From positions 1-8,571 of the forward strand of contig CALBTA010000045.1 of the NCBI GenBank assembly GCA_937967755.1: a DNA stretch of 8,571 nucleotides. The letters are read 5' to 3'. This DNA comes from an uncultured Planctomycetaceae bacterium. GTDB lineage: Bacteria > Planctomycetota > Planctomycetia > Pirellulales > Pirellulaceae. The position numbers and the translations under genes are program-made. This document shows positions 1-6,151 of the stretch, piece after piece (within the stretch, counting starts at the first letter, position 1; each line of letters opens with the position of its first letter). Under the pieces are notes generated by a model. That model was not told where the DNA came from. It made no database searches and saw only the letters and a list, made by a program, of their open reading frames with translations.

Positions 1-333
1 GTGCTGATTCACTATTGGGCGACCTGGTGTGAACCTTGCAAAGAGGAGATGAAACTGCTCGAAGCGGCTCGCAAGAAATACGGAGCCAAGGGTTTTGAAT
101 TGATCGGCGTGTCGCTCGACAACGACGCGGGCGTATTGAAGCAATATCTGCAATCCGCCCGTTTGGCCTGGCCCCAAGTTCACGAAGCGGGCGGGCTGGA
201 TGGCCGGCTGGCGAACGAACTGGGCATTCTTACGCTGCCCACCATGCTGTTGGTTGGCGCGGATGGCCGGGTGACGATGCGTTCGATCCACGCCGCCGCG
301 CTCGACGCGAAGCTGGCCGACATCTACAAGTAG
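1..333 (+). CDS. TlpA/thioredoxin-like protein, C-terminal part (5' end outside window)
   Basis: This is the last 110 residues of a thioredoxin-fold protein of the TlpA/AhpC-TSA (redoxin) type. The visible part opens on the beta-strand before the active site (LIHYWATWCEPCK, with the redox cysteine pair C10 and C13 in a WCxxC motif). It continues with the helix EEMKLLEAARKKYG, the strand FELIGVSLD, an insertion typical of TlpA-like proteins, and the cis-proline loop LTLPT (P80), followed by the strand pair MLLVGADGRV. The first codon is GTG, but a start there would remove the first strand and helix of the fold and any export signal, so the gene is cut by the window edge. Family role: thiol-disulfide exchange, usually on the periplasmic side of the membrane; location cannot be judged without the N-terminus. 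The stop is TAG at 331-333, and a terminator-like hairpin follows. Confidence 0.82.
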   Translation: MLIHYWATWCEPCKEEMKLLEAARKKYGAKGFELIGVSLDNDAGVLKQYLQSARLAWPQVHEAGGLDGRLANELGILTLPTMLLVGADGRVTMRSIHAAALDAKLADIYK

Positions 334-351
334 GCGAACACGGATGCGGTA

Positions 352-397
352 GCGTACGTCGCCAGACTTTTGGAAACCGACGCACGCCCAAATTTTT
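352..397 (+). terminator. probable intrinsic terminator after the TlpA-like gene
   Basis: GCGTACGTCG (352-361) pairs with CGACGCACGC (378-387), giving 9 pairs out of 10 with one A-C mismatch and a 16-nt loop. The T5 run at 393-397 begins five bases after the stem. It starts 19 nt after the stop codon. The distance from stem to T-run is a little long for a classic Rho-independent terminator. The tetranucleotide GTAG (349-352) sits at the left foot. Judged by hand pairing only. Confidence 0.45.
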
Positions 398-503
398 CAC
401 GCGCCTCGGGCTGCGCCGAATTTCGGCTTCTCGCCGCGCGCGGGTTGATTCCAATCTCACCGCGATGTACGACCCGCGCAATCCGGTTGGTCCATCTGCC
501 GAT

Positions 504-532
504 TTGACTTGTTCCGCGTGGATCGACAAAAT
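504..532 (+). promoter_or_regulatory. candidate sigma70-type promoter for the DUF1501 gene
   Basis: TTGACT (504-509; 5 of 6 to the -35 consensus) and CAAAAT (527-532; 4 of 6 to the -10 consensus) are separated by exactly 17 nt. Transcription would start near 539, about 40 nt upstream of the chosen ATG at 578. If real, it excludes the in-frame upstream ATG at 509, which overlaps the -35 box. Consensus match only; planctomycete promoters are often poorly conserved. Confidence 0.35.
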
Positions 533-567
533 GGCGTCGCTGTGGACATGTCCCCACGTTCTCGGGC

Positions 568-571
568 GGAG
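568..571 (+). promoter_or_regulatory. ribosome binding site fixing the DUF1501 start at 578
   Basis: GGAG lies 6 nt before the ATG at 578. The longer in-frame start at 509 would place the twin-arginine motif about 34 residues in, while the start at 578 places it at residues 11-12, as expected for a Tat signal. Confidence 0.55.
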
Positions 572-577
572 TGCGTC

Positions 578-2008
578 ATGAGTGAATTTCAACACCCTGC
601 CATCTCACGCCGTGCCGCGGTTCAGGCCGGTGCGGTTGGGCTGCTGGGGTTGGGGATGAACCACGTTGGTGCGCTGCGAAGTTTGGGCGGTGCGCCGGCG
701 GCGAAGGCCAAGTCGGTCATTTATATCTTCCTGTCGGGCGGGCTGGCGCAGCATGAAAGCTTCGACATGAAGCCGGACGCCGCCGATGATGTTCGCGGAG
801 AGTTCAACCCCATCGCCACGCGGACGACGGGCATTCAAATATGTGAACATCTGCCGATGCTCGCCCAGCGCAGCGAGATGTGGGCGCTGTGCCGAAGTTT
901 GACCCATTCGTCGAACGAGCATTCGCTGGGGCATCACATCATGCTCACCGGGCGAAGCGCTGCGCCGGTTGACTTCAACCCCAGCCTGCCGCTCGATTCC
1001 GACCACCCGTCCATGGCCGCCATCGCCGGTGAACTGACGCGACCGCGCAACAACCTGCCGCCGGCGGTCGTGCTGCCCGATAAGATAGTCCACAACAGTG
1101 GAAGGGTCATTCCCGGTCAGTTCGCCGGCCGGATGGGGGCCAGGCGTGACCCATGGTTCATCGAAGCGTCGCCTTTCCACAACCGGTCGTACGGTGCGTT
1201 TCCCCAGTACCAGTTTGACCACCAAGAGCGTGGCGACGCCGACACCCGTTCGTTCCGAGCGCCCAGCGTAGATCTGCCCCAATGGCTGGCCGGCCCGCGG
1301 TTGAACGACCGGTTAAGCTTGCTGAAGAACTTGAACCAGCAACAGGTCGGTTTAGACCGCACCGCCGAAACCCAAAGCCTCGATCGGTTCCGCGAAGCAT
1401 CAGTTTCCCTGCTGACCCACGGCAAGGTGCAGCGGGCGCTCGACGTAACGCGCGCGGACGACCGCACGCAAGAGCGCTACGGCAAGAACAGCTTCGGCTG
1501 GTCGTTGCTGATGGCCCGCCGGCTGGTAGCCGCGGGTGTCAATCTGGTGCAAGTCAACCTTGGCAACAATGAAACGTGGCACACGCACGGCAACGCCTTT
1601 CCGCATTTGAAAGACAACCTCTTCCCGCCGACGGATCGGGCGGTGAGCGCGCTGCTTGACGATCTGCACGAGTCGGGGCAACTTGAGGACACGCTGATCG
1701 TGATGGCCGGAGAGTTCGGCCGCACGCCGAAGATTTCGTTGTTGTCGCGGAACTATGCCAAGCCGGGGCGAGATCACTGGGGTGCCGTGCAAACGGTGTT
1801 CTTCGCCGGCGGCGGCGTCCGCGGCGGGCAAGTGATCGGGGCTTCCGATAAGATGGGCGGCTACCCGGCCAACAATCCGCAAACACCGGAAAATCTGGCC
1901 GCCACGATTTACCGCGCCCTCGGCTTGCCGAAGACAGCCGCCTGGCAAGACGACCTCGAGCGCCCGCACTACGTTTACCATGCTGACCCAATTGCCGGGT
2001 TGATGTAG
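578..2008 (+). CDS. DUF1501 family protein, Tat-exported, alkaline-phosphatase-like fold
   Basis: A 476-residue protein of the DUF1501 family, which belongs to the alkaline phosphatase/sulfatase superfamily and is strongly expanded in planctomycetes; its substrate is unknown. The N-terminus carries a twin-arginine signal (ISRRAAVQAG, RR at 11-12) followed by a hydrophobic, glycine-rich stretch, so the folded protein is probably exported. Family landmarks in order: FLSGGLAQHESFD (about 51-63), THSSNEHSLGHH (about 109-120), ETWHTHGN (about 332-339), GEFGRTP (378-384) and GRDHWG (397-402), with a C-terminal ENLAATIYRALGL. The conserved Asp, His and Glu residues in these motifs are the likely metal ligands by analogy with the superfamily. 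In planctomycetes such genes often sit beside DUF1549/DUF1553 genes, but no partner is present here. The ATG at 578 is preferred over 509 because of its ribosome site and the signal position. The stop codon lies inside a hairpin shared with the convergent gene. Confidence 0.9.
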   Translation: MSEFQHPAISRRAAVQAGAVGLLGLGMNHVGALRSLGGAPAAKAKSVIYIFLSGGLAQHESFDMKPDAADDVRGEFNPIATRTTGIQICEHLPMLAQRSEMWALCRSLTHSSNEHSLGHHIMLTGRSAAPVDFNPSLPLDSDHPSMAAIAGELTRPRNNLPPAVVLPDKIVHNSGRVIPGQFAGRMGARRDPWFIEASPFHNRSYGAFPQYQFDHQERGDADTRSFRAPSVDLPQWLAGPRLNDRLSLLKNLNQQQVGLDRTAETQSLDRFREASVSLLTHGKVQRALDVTRADDRTQERYGKNSFGWSLLMARRLVAAGVNLVQVNLGNNETWHTHGNAFPHLKDNLFPPTDRAVSALLDDLHESGQLEDTLIVMAGEFGRTPKISLLSRNYAKPGRDHWGAVQTVFFAGGGVRGGQVIGASDKMGGYPANNPQTPENLAATIYRALGLPKTAAWQDDLERPHYVYHADPIAGLM

Positions 2009-2024
2009 GTCCAATCCGGCAATT
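1990..2024. terminator. stem-loop between convergent genes, possible bidirectional terminator
   Basis: AATTGCCGG (1990-1998) pairs perfectly with CCGGCAATT (2016-2024). On the plus strand the stem extends inward through one G-U pair and TTG/CAA to 13 pairs, with a 9-nt loop (2003-2011). The structure holds the DUF1501 stop codon (2006-2008) and reaches into the minus-strand stop codon (2023-2025). There is no long T-run on either side; only the AATT ends and the following AGTAATT are AT-rich. Confidence 0.5.
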
Positions 2025-2994
2025 AGTAATTCGGCGTCGGCGCTCGGTAGTCGGAAAGGTCGATCGTGCGGAACCAATCGATGGTTTTGGCGATCCCATC
2101 GCGAAGGGCGATCTGCGGCTCCCAGCCCAGGCGTTCTTTGGCGAGCGAGATATCGGGCCGCCGTCGTGTGGGGTCGTCGGCCGGCAGCGGCTCGTGAACG
2201 ATTTTCGACTTCGCCCCGGTCATTTCGACAATCAACTCGGCCAGTTCCAAAATCGTGAACTCGCCCGGGTTGCCAAGATTGACCGGGCCAATGAATTCAT
2301 CCGGCCCGTTCATCATCCGCATGATGCCTTCGACCAAATCGTCCAAATAGCAGAACGCCCGCGTTTGGCTGCCGTCGCCGAAGATGGTAATGTCCTCGCC
2401 GGCCAGGGCCTGGCGGATGAAGTTGGATACCACCCGACCGTCGAAGGGGTGCATCCGGGGGCCATAGGTGTTGAAGATCCGCACGATGCGAATGTTCACT
2501 CGGTTCATTCGGTGATAGTCCATGAACAACGTCTCGGCGACGCGCTTCCCTTCGTCGTAACAAGCCCGCGGGCCAATTGGGTTGACGTTGCCGCGGTACG
2601 ATTCCGGCTGCGGGTGAACTTCGGGGTCTCCGTACACTTCGCTGGTCGACGACTGCAAGATCTTCGCCCCGCAACGCTTCGCCATGCCCAACATGTTGAT
2701 CGCCCCCATCACAGACGTCTTCGTCGTCTTGATCGGGTTGAACTGATAGTGCCCGGGTGCGGCGGGGCAGGCGAGGTTGTAAATCTGATCGACTTCCAGC
2801 CACAGCGGCAGCGTGATGTCGTGGCGGATCAATTCGAAATTCGGCTGCGACAGCAGATGGGCGACGTTCGTCTTCTGGCTGGTGAAGAAATTATCGACGC
2901 AAACCACGTCGTGCTGCTCTTGCACCAGGCGCTCACAAAGCCGAGAACCGAGAAAACCGGCCCCGCCGGTAACGAGTATGCGTTGGATCGACAT
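2023..2994 (-). CDS. UDP-glucuronate decarboxylase (UDP-xylose synthase type), extended SDR
   Basis: A 323-residue NAD-dependent sugar-nucleotide enzyme that closely matches UXS-type UDP-glucuronate decarboxylases, which convert UDP-glucuronate to UDP-xylose in the cytosol. The Rossmann motif TGGAGFLG is at 9-16. Further hallmarks are [12 protein letters not shown] (73-84), STSEVYGDP (116-124, catalytic Ser/Thr and Glu region), the YxxxK pair Y146/K150 in [21 protein letters not shown] (172-181) and [15 protein letters not shown] (206-220). Length matches soluble bacterial UXS proteins without a membrane anchor. The ATG at 2994 sits directly before the first strand, and no clear ribosome site precedes it. 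The gene converges with the DUF1501 gene and diverges from the repair fusion gene, so it is probably transcribed alone. A UDP-glucose epimerase or dTDP-glucose dehydratase is less likely given the NLACPA and [11 protein letters not shown] signatures. The product would feed xylose-containing surface glycans. Confidence 0.93.
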   Translation of the reverse strand: MSIQRILVTGGAGFLGSRLCERLVQEQHDVVCVDNFFTSQKTNVAHLLSQPNFELIRHDITLPLWLEVDQIYNLACPAAPGHYQFNPIKTTKTSVMGAINMLGMAKRCGAKILQSSTSEVYGDPEVHPQPESYRGNVNPIGPRACYDEGKRVAETLFMDYHRMNRVNIRIVRIFNTYGPRMHPFDGRVVSNFIRQALAGEDITIFGDGSQTRAFCYLDDLVEGIMRMMNGPDEFIGPVNLGNPGEFTILELAELIVEMTGAKSKIVHEPLPADDPTRRRPDISLAKERLGWEPQIALRDGIAKTIDWFRTIDLSDYRAPTPNY

Positions 2995-3016
2995 GCGTGA
3001 TGGAGTTTCAAAGTTC

Positions 3017-3056
3017 GGTGTAGCGGCGCGGGCTCGCCCCGCCCGTTTGCCGCACC
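3017..3056 (+). repeat. REP-like palindrome 1 (GGTGTAG foot, GC-rich hairpin)
   Basis: GGTG (3017-3020) pairs with CACC (3053-3056), with TAG (3021-3023) bulged on the left. Next CGGC (3024-3027) pairs with GCCG (3049-3052), and CGGGC (3029-3033) with GCCCG (3041-3045), around a 7-nt loop; the inner mismatch is G against TTT. It lies in the 102-nt gap between the divergent decarboxylase and repair fusion genes. It shares its foot heptamer and overall shape with the elements at 6094 and 7128. Confidence 0.5.
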
Positions 3057-3064
3057 AGTATACT
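3057..3064. promoter_or_regulatory. palindromic -10-like box in the divergent intergenic region
   Basis: AGTATACT is its own reverse complement and contains TATACT (5 of 6 to the -10 consensus) on both strands. On the plus strand, initiation near 3071 would leave a leader of about 25 nt before the ATG at 3097. No recognisable -35 box is found at 16-18 nt on either strand, so this is weak evidence. Confidence 0.22.
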
Positions 3065-3096
3065 TGATCAACGCCAGAACATCATGTCCCAATACA

Positions 3097-4086
3097 ATGT
3101 CTCTATCGATTCCCAACCTGCCAGCCGAGCTTGAACAACTGCTTCAGCAAGTGCCCCGCGGAAGCGTCACGACCTATGGTGATCTGGCGAAGGCGTTGGG
3201 CAACGTCATCGCCGCTCGTTGGGTTGGGTCGTTCTTGCTACACGACGAGCGGTCATCCGACTGGCCAACCCACCGGGTGGTTCGGTCAGACGGTACGCTG
3301 GGGCTTTACGCACATGGCGACGTCGAGGCGAAAGCCGTTCGTTTACGTGAGGAAGGCGCGAACGTGATGGGGGATGGCGATCGTCTTCGAGTCAATTTGG
3401 AAGCGCATCGCCACGCTGAATTCGATTCCACACGACCGCTTGAAGCGCTGCGCCGTCTGCAATTGGAACTCCCCGGTCAGTGCGACCTGACCGCCCCTTC
3501 GCAACCGCCGAACACGGTCGCCGGGTTGGATGTTTCTTACGGCCCGGGCAATCTCGGCATTGGCGGGTATGCGTTGGTTGAATACGAAAAGGGCGATGTG
3601 CTCTGGTCAACGACCGTGCAGTACGAAGTGAACTTCCCGTACATTTCCTCGTACCTTTCGTTCCGTGAACTGCCGGTCCTGCAAGAACTACTCGACACCG
3701 CGCGGGCAGCCGGCAAGCTGGCGGATGTCTGCATGATCGACGGGGCGGGCATCATGCATCCCCGCCGCTGCGGAATCGCCACGCACTTCGGCATTGCGTG
3801 CGGCGTGGCGACCATCGGCGTCACGAAGAAACTATTGGCCGGAGCGTTCGACAACAACGATGTTCCCGCCCGCCAGCCGCGCGACGTTACCGATGGCGAA
3901 GACCTGCTCGGCGTGGCGATTCGCCCACGCGAAATCAGCAAGCGGTTCATTTGGTCGTCGCCGGGGCACCGCATGGATGTTGCGACGGCGGCCGAAGTGA
4001 CGATCAACATGCTCCGAAATCACCGCTTGCCCGAGCCGATCTATTGGGCGGATCGACTGAGTCGGCAGGCGGTCGCGAAGAAATAG
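3097..4086 (+). CDS. fusion of alkyltransferase-like (ATL) domain and endonuclease V
   Basis: A 329-residue two-domain DNA repair protein. Residues about 8-90 form an O6-alkylguanine-DNA alkyltransferase DNA-binding domain: VPRGSVTTYGDLAKAL with the nucleotide-flipping Tyr (Y27), an arginine-finger region AARWVG (R41), and RVVRSDGTLGLYA. The catalytic PCHR is PTHR here (57-60), so the alkyl-accepting Cys is Thr, which makes it ATL-like: able to bind alkylguanine but not to repair it by transfer. Residues about 110-325 are a complete endonuclease V, which nicks DNA (or RNA) 3' of deaminated bases such as hypoxanthine. Visible parts are AGLDVSY (D145), FPYISSYLSFRE (Y182, E191), IDGAGIMHPRR (D215, H221), TIGVTKKLL, SSPGHRMDV and LPEPIYWAD (D319), which cover the metal-binding acidic residues. 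A linker of roughly 20-30 residues joins the domains. The ATG at 3097 is preferred over an in-frame TTG at 3064; neither has a good ribosome site. An AGT-endonuclease V fusion with an active Cys is known from the archaeon Ferroplasma acidarmanus. Confidence 0.92.
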   Translation: MSLSIPNLPAELEQLLQQVPRGSVTTYGDLAKALGNVIAARWVGSFLLHDERSSDWPTHRVVRSDGTLGLYAHGDVEAKAVRLREEGANVMGDGDRLRVNLEAHRHAEFDSTRPLEALRRLQLELPGQCDLTAPSQPPNTVAGLDVSYGPGNLGIGGYALVEYEKGDVLWSTTVQYEVNFPYISSYLSFRELPVLQELLDTARAAGKLADVCMIDGAGIMHPRRCGIATHFGIACGVATIGVTKKLLAGAFDNNDVPARQPRDVTDGEDLLGVAIRPREISKRFIWSSPGHRMDVATAAEVTINMLRNHRLPEPIYWADRLSRQAVAKK

Positions 4087-4107
4087 CTTCGCGATTACTT
4101 GCTGCCG
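4063..4107 (+). terminator. two-tier hairpin around the endonuclease V stop codon
   Basis: TCGCGAAG (4073-4080) pairs perfectly with CTTCGCGA (4087-4094) around the 6-nt loop AAATAG, whose last three bases are the stop codon. An outer stem, CGGCAG (4063-4068) with CTGCCG (4102-4107), encloses it across an internal loop. No T-run follows, so a terminator role is not certain; mRNA 3'-end protection or a regulatory structure is possible. Confidence 0.5.
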
Positions 4108-4127
4108 CGTGGTGGATGCGCGATAAT
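4099..4127 (+). promoter_or_regulatory. candidate promoter for the propeller-isomerase operon
   Basis: TTGCTG (4099-4104; 3 of 6 to -35) and GATAAT (4122-4127; 5 of 6 to -10) are separated by 17 nt. Initiation near 4134 would give a leader of about 53 nt before the ATG at 4187. The -35 box overlaps the outer arm of the preceding hairpin. Confidence 0.35.
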
Positions 4128-4186
4128 TTACTTCTAGCGGTTTGTTGTTCGCTCCAGGATCCCCAAATACGTGAAGGAGAAAAGTC

Positions 4187-5281
4187 ATGGCTAGGATTAG
4201 CTCAATCGCGGTGCTGGCGTTGGTTGCTGTGGTTTCGGCCAATTTCCTTCCCGCCGCCGAGTTGGGATTGAAAACCGGCTCGCCCACGATTCAGTCAGCC
4301 GGGGCATTGGCATTCGGGCCAGATGGCATTCTGTTCGTTGGCGATGCGAAGGCTGCCACGATCGTGGCGATCGACACGGCTTCGATGTCGGGTGATCCGG
4401 CCAAGGTTTCGCTGAAGGTCGAAGGGGTGGAAAAGCAGCTCGCCGCCGCACTCAAAGCAAACGCGGTCACCATCAACGACATGGCCGTAAACCCCGTCAA
4501 TGGCGATGTCTTCTTTTCGCTGACCCGCGATGGCAACGCCGCGCTGGCCCGCCTGACACCCGATGGCAAGTTCAGTGAATTTTCCACGAAGGACGTGAAG
4601 TATTCGCAAGTCACATTGCCGAATCCGCCAGAAGATAAGATCACCGGCGAAGGCCGCCGGCGCCGCAACCGTCGGATGGAATCGATCACCGACCTGGCCT
4701 ACGTCGAAGGCAAACTAGTCGTCGCCGGGCTGTCGAGCGAAGAAGCCCCTTCGACCGTTCGCGAAATCGAGTTCCCCTTCAACAATGCCAACAGCGGAGT
4801 GAATTTGGAGATTTTCCACGCCGCGCATGGAAGAACTGAGAACTACGCCGCCGTTCGCACCTTCGTGCCGTTCAACATCGATGGCGAACCGAGCATCCTG
4901 GCTGGTTTCACCTGCACGCCGTTGGTGAAGTTTCCGATCAAAGACCTGACCGGCGGAAAGAAGATCGAAGGCACCACGGTGGCCGAACTTGGCAACCGCA
5001 ACCGGCCGCTTGATATGATCGTGTACGAGAAGAACGGCAAACATTTCCTGCTGGCCGCCAACAGCGCCCGCGGCGTGATGAAGATCAGCACTGAAGGGAT
5101 CGGAAAGAACCCGGGTTTGAAGGAGCCGGTTCGTGGCGGCGGCACTGCCGGGCAGGAGTACGAGACGATCGAATCGCTCGCAGGAGTCGTGCAGCTCGAT
5201 CGTTTGAACGACACCCACGCGATCGTCGTTTCACAAACCGACGGCGGGTCGCTCAACCTCGCAACCATCGAACTGCCGTAA
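4187..5281 (+). CDS. secreted protein of unknown function, probable beta-propeller
   Basis: A 364-residue protein I do not recognise as a named family. It begins with a Sec-type signal peptide: MAR, then a hydrophobic run ISSIAVLALVAVVSA, and a likely cleavage site after A18 or A24. The mature part has repeated short beta-strand units with turns of the kind seen in NHL/WD40-like propellers, for example ALAFGPDGILFVGD (40-53), DMAVNPVNGDVFFSLTRDG (98-116) and ARLTPDGKF (121-129). Later strands are TDLAYVEGKLVVAGLS (168-183) and FLLAANSARGVMKIS (287-301). A strongly basic patch, GRRRRNRR (156-163), sits on a predicted loop. The start is well supported by AAGGAGA at 4174-4180, 6 nt before the ATG. 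The hydroxypyruvate-isomerase-like gene follows after 9 nt, so co-transcription and perhaps coupling are likely. No catalytic motif is evident; a role in the cell envelope or periplasm is inferred only from the signal peptide. Confidence 0.82.
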   Translation: MARISSIAVLALVAVVSANFLPAAELGLKTGSPTIQSAGALAFGPDGILFVGDAKAATIVAIDTASMSGDPAKVSLKVEGVEKQLAAALKANAVTINDMAVNPVNGDVFFSLTRDGNAALARLTPDGKFSEFSTKDVKYSQVTLPNPPEDKITGEGRRRRNRRMESITDLAYVEGKLVVAGLSSEEAPSTVREIEFPFNNANSGVNLEIFHAAHGRTENYAAVRTFVPFNIDGEPSILAGFTCTPLVKFPIKDLTGGKKIEGTTVAELGNRNRPLDMIVYEKNGKHFLLAANSARGVMKISTEGIGKNPGLKEPVRGGGTAGQEYETIESLAGVVQLDRLNDTHAIVVSQTDGGSLNLATIELP

Positions 5282-5290
5282 GAGATTTTC

Positions 5291-6088
5291 ATGAGCGAAA
5301 AAATTGTTGAAAACGGACGCATTCGCCAGTCGGTCATGGCATGGTGCTTCAAGCCCATGCCGGCGGAAGAGCTTGCCCGTCATTGTAAGGCGATGGGCAT
5401 GCCGGCGATTGAAGGGTTGGACGTCAAGCTCTACCCGAAGATGAAAGAGCTTGGCCTGGACATTGCTATCGTGGGCAGCCACGGCTTTCGCACCGGCATG
5501 TGCAACCCGGCCGACCATGAAAAGTGCCTGAAGATTCTTCGCGAGCGCATCGACCTGGCCGCCGAACAAGGATACCAGCGGGTGATCACCTTCACCGGTA
5601 TGTTGCCGGATAAAATGCCGCGCGACGAAGCGTTTAAGAATTGCGTCGCCGGTTTCAAAGAGATCGTCGGGCATGCGGAGAAGAAGAAGGTGACGCTCTG
5701 CATCGAACATCTGAACACACGCGACGACACGCATCCGATGAAGGGCCACCCTGGCTACTTCGGCGACGACGTCGATGAGGTGGTCGAGATCATCAAGCAG
5801 GTCGGTTCGCCCCGGTTAAAATTGCTGTTCGATGTTTACCACGTGCAGATCATGAATGGCGACGTGATCAAGCGGATTCGTCAGTACCACGAGTACATCG
5901 GCCACTACCACACCGCCGGCGTGCCCGGCCGCGGCGAGTTGGACGACACGCAGGAGATTAACTATCCAGCTGTGATGCGGGCAATCCTGGAGACCGGGTA
6001 CGAAGGCTATGTCGCCCAGGAATTCATTCCCACCTGGGAAGACAAACTCGCCGCGCTGCGGCACGCGGTGAAACTTTGTGACGTGTGA
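5291..6088 (+). CDS. hydroxypyruvate isomerase-like sugar phosphate isomerase/epimerase (TIM barrel)
   Basis: A 265-residue protein of the xylose-isomerase-like TIM barrel family, closest by eye to hydroxypyruvate isomerase (Hyi), which interconverts hydroxypyruvate and tartronate semialdehyde. The expected metal-site acidic and His residues are visible: E139 in LCIEHLN, D181 and H184 in LLFDVYHVQ, H207 in GHYHTAGVPGR, and E244 in VAQEF. The stretch AGVPGRGELDDTQEINYP (209-226) matches the Hyi signature AGxPxRxExDxxEINYP. Length agrees with Hyi proteins (about 260). There is no signal peptide, so it is cytosolic. The ATG lies 9 nt after the propeller stop codon, with only a weak purine-rich AAGAGA ahead of it, which suggests translational coupling. 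No glyoxylate-pathway genes (gcl, glxR) are nearby, so the real substrate could be another keto- or aldo-sugar acid. Specificity is much less certain than the fold. Confidence 0.86.
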   Translation: MSEKIVENGRIRQSVMAWCFKPMPAEELARHCKAMGMPAIEGLDVKLYPKMKELGLDIAIVGSHGFRTGMCNPADHEKCLKILRERIDLAAEQGYQRVITFTGMLPDKMPRDEAFKNCVAGFKEIVGHAEKKKVTLCIEHLNTRDDTHPMKGHPGYFGDDVDEVVEIIKQVGSPRLKLLFDVYHVQIMNGDVIKRIRQYHEYIGHYHTAGVPGRGELDDTQEINYPAVMRAILETGYEGYVAQEFIPTWEDKLAALRHAVKLCDV

Positions 6089-6093
6089 ACCGT

Positions 6094-6125
6094 GGCGTAG
6101 AACGGCTCGCCGGGCCGCATTCGCC
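6094..6125 (+). repeat. REP-like palindrome 2 (GGCGTAG foot)
   Basis: GGCG (6094-6097) pairs with CGCC (6122-6125). The inner stem CGGC (6103-6106) pairs with GCCG (6114-6117) around a 7-nt loop, with TAGAA and CATT left unpaired between the stems. This is the weakest of the three similar elements. It fills half of the 63-nt gap between the isomerase and kinase genes. Confidence 0.35.
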
Positions 6126-6138
6126 AAACAATGCCAAC

Positions 6139-6142
6139 AGGA
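6139..6142 (+). promoter_or_regulatory. ribosome binding site supporting the GTG start of the kinase
   Basis: AGGA lies 9 nt before the GTG at 6152. The alternative in-frame ATG at 6131 has no purine-rich site ahead of it. Starting at the GTG gives an N-terminus MGLFDSFK with no extra residues before the conserved-looking block. Confidence 0.4.
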
Positions 6143-6151
6143 ACGAGAGAC

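Noticed and set aside
1..3. GTG as a true start of the TlpA-like protein
   Set aside because: A start here would remove the first strand and helix of the thioredoxin fold; the frame is open to the window edge, so the gene is truncated.
349..387. Fourth GTAG-plus-hairpin as a member of the REP-like family
   Set aside because: GTAG is at the hairpin foot, but the GG(C/T)G foot and closing C(A/G)CC arrangement is missing and a T-run follows; it fits a terminator better.
415..427. GCCGAA/TTCGGC palindrome in the first gap
   Set aside because: Only a 5-bp stem is possible once a 3-nt loop is allowed, with no T-run or shared motif; likely chance in GC-rich DNA.
230..595. Minus-strand open frame covering the 334-577 gap
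   Set aside because: Composition is arginine/serine/proline-rich with no domain, and it runs back into the TlpA-like gene; the gap instead holds a terminator-like hairpin and a promoter.
605..1282. 225-codon minus-strand open frame opposite the DUF1501 gene
   Set aside because: No recognisable domain, arginine-rich low-sense composition, and it lies fully opposite a clear DUF1501 gene; a shadow frame of GC-rich DNA.
1400..2077. 225-codon minus-strand open frame across the end of the DUF1501 gene
   Set aside because: Overlaps two well-supported genes, lacks any known motif, and crosses the shared hairpin.
2194..3000. 268-codon plus-strand open frame opposite the decarboxylase gene
   Set aside because: It mirrors the decarboxylase, which has all its family motifs; the translated product resembles nothing.
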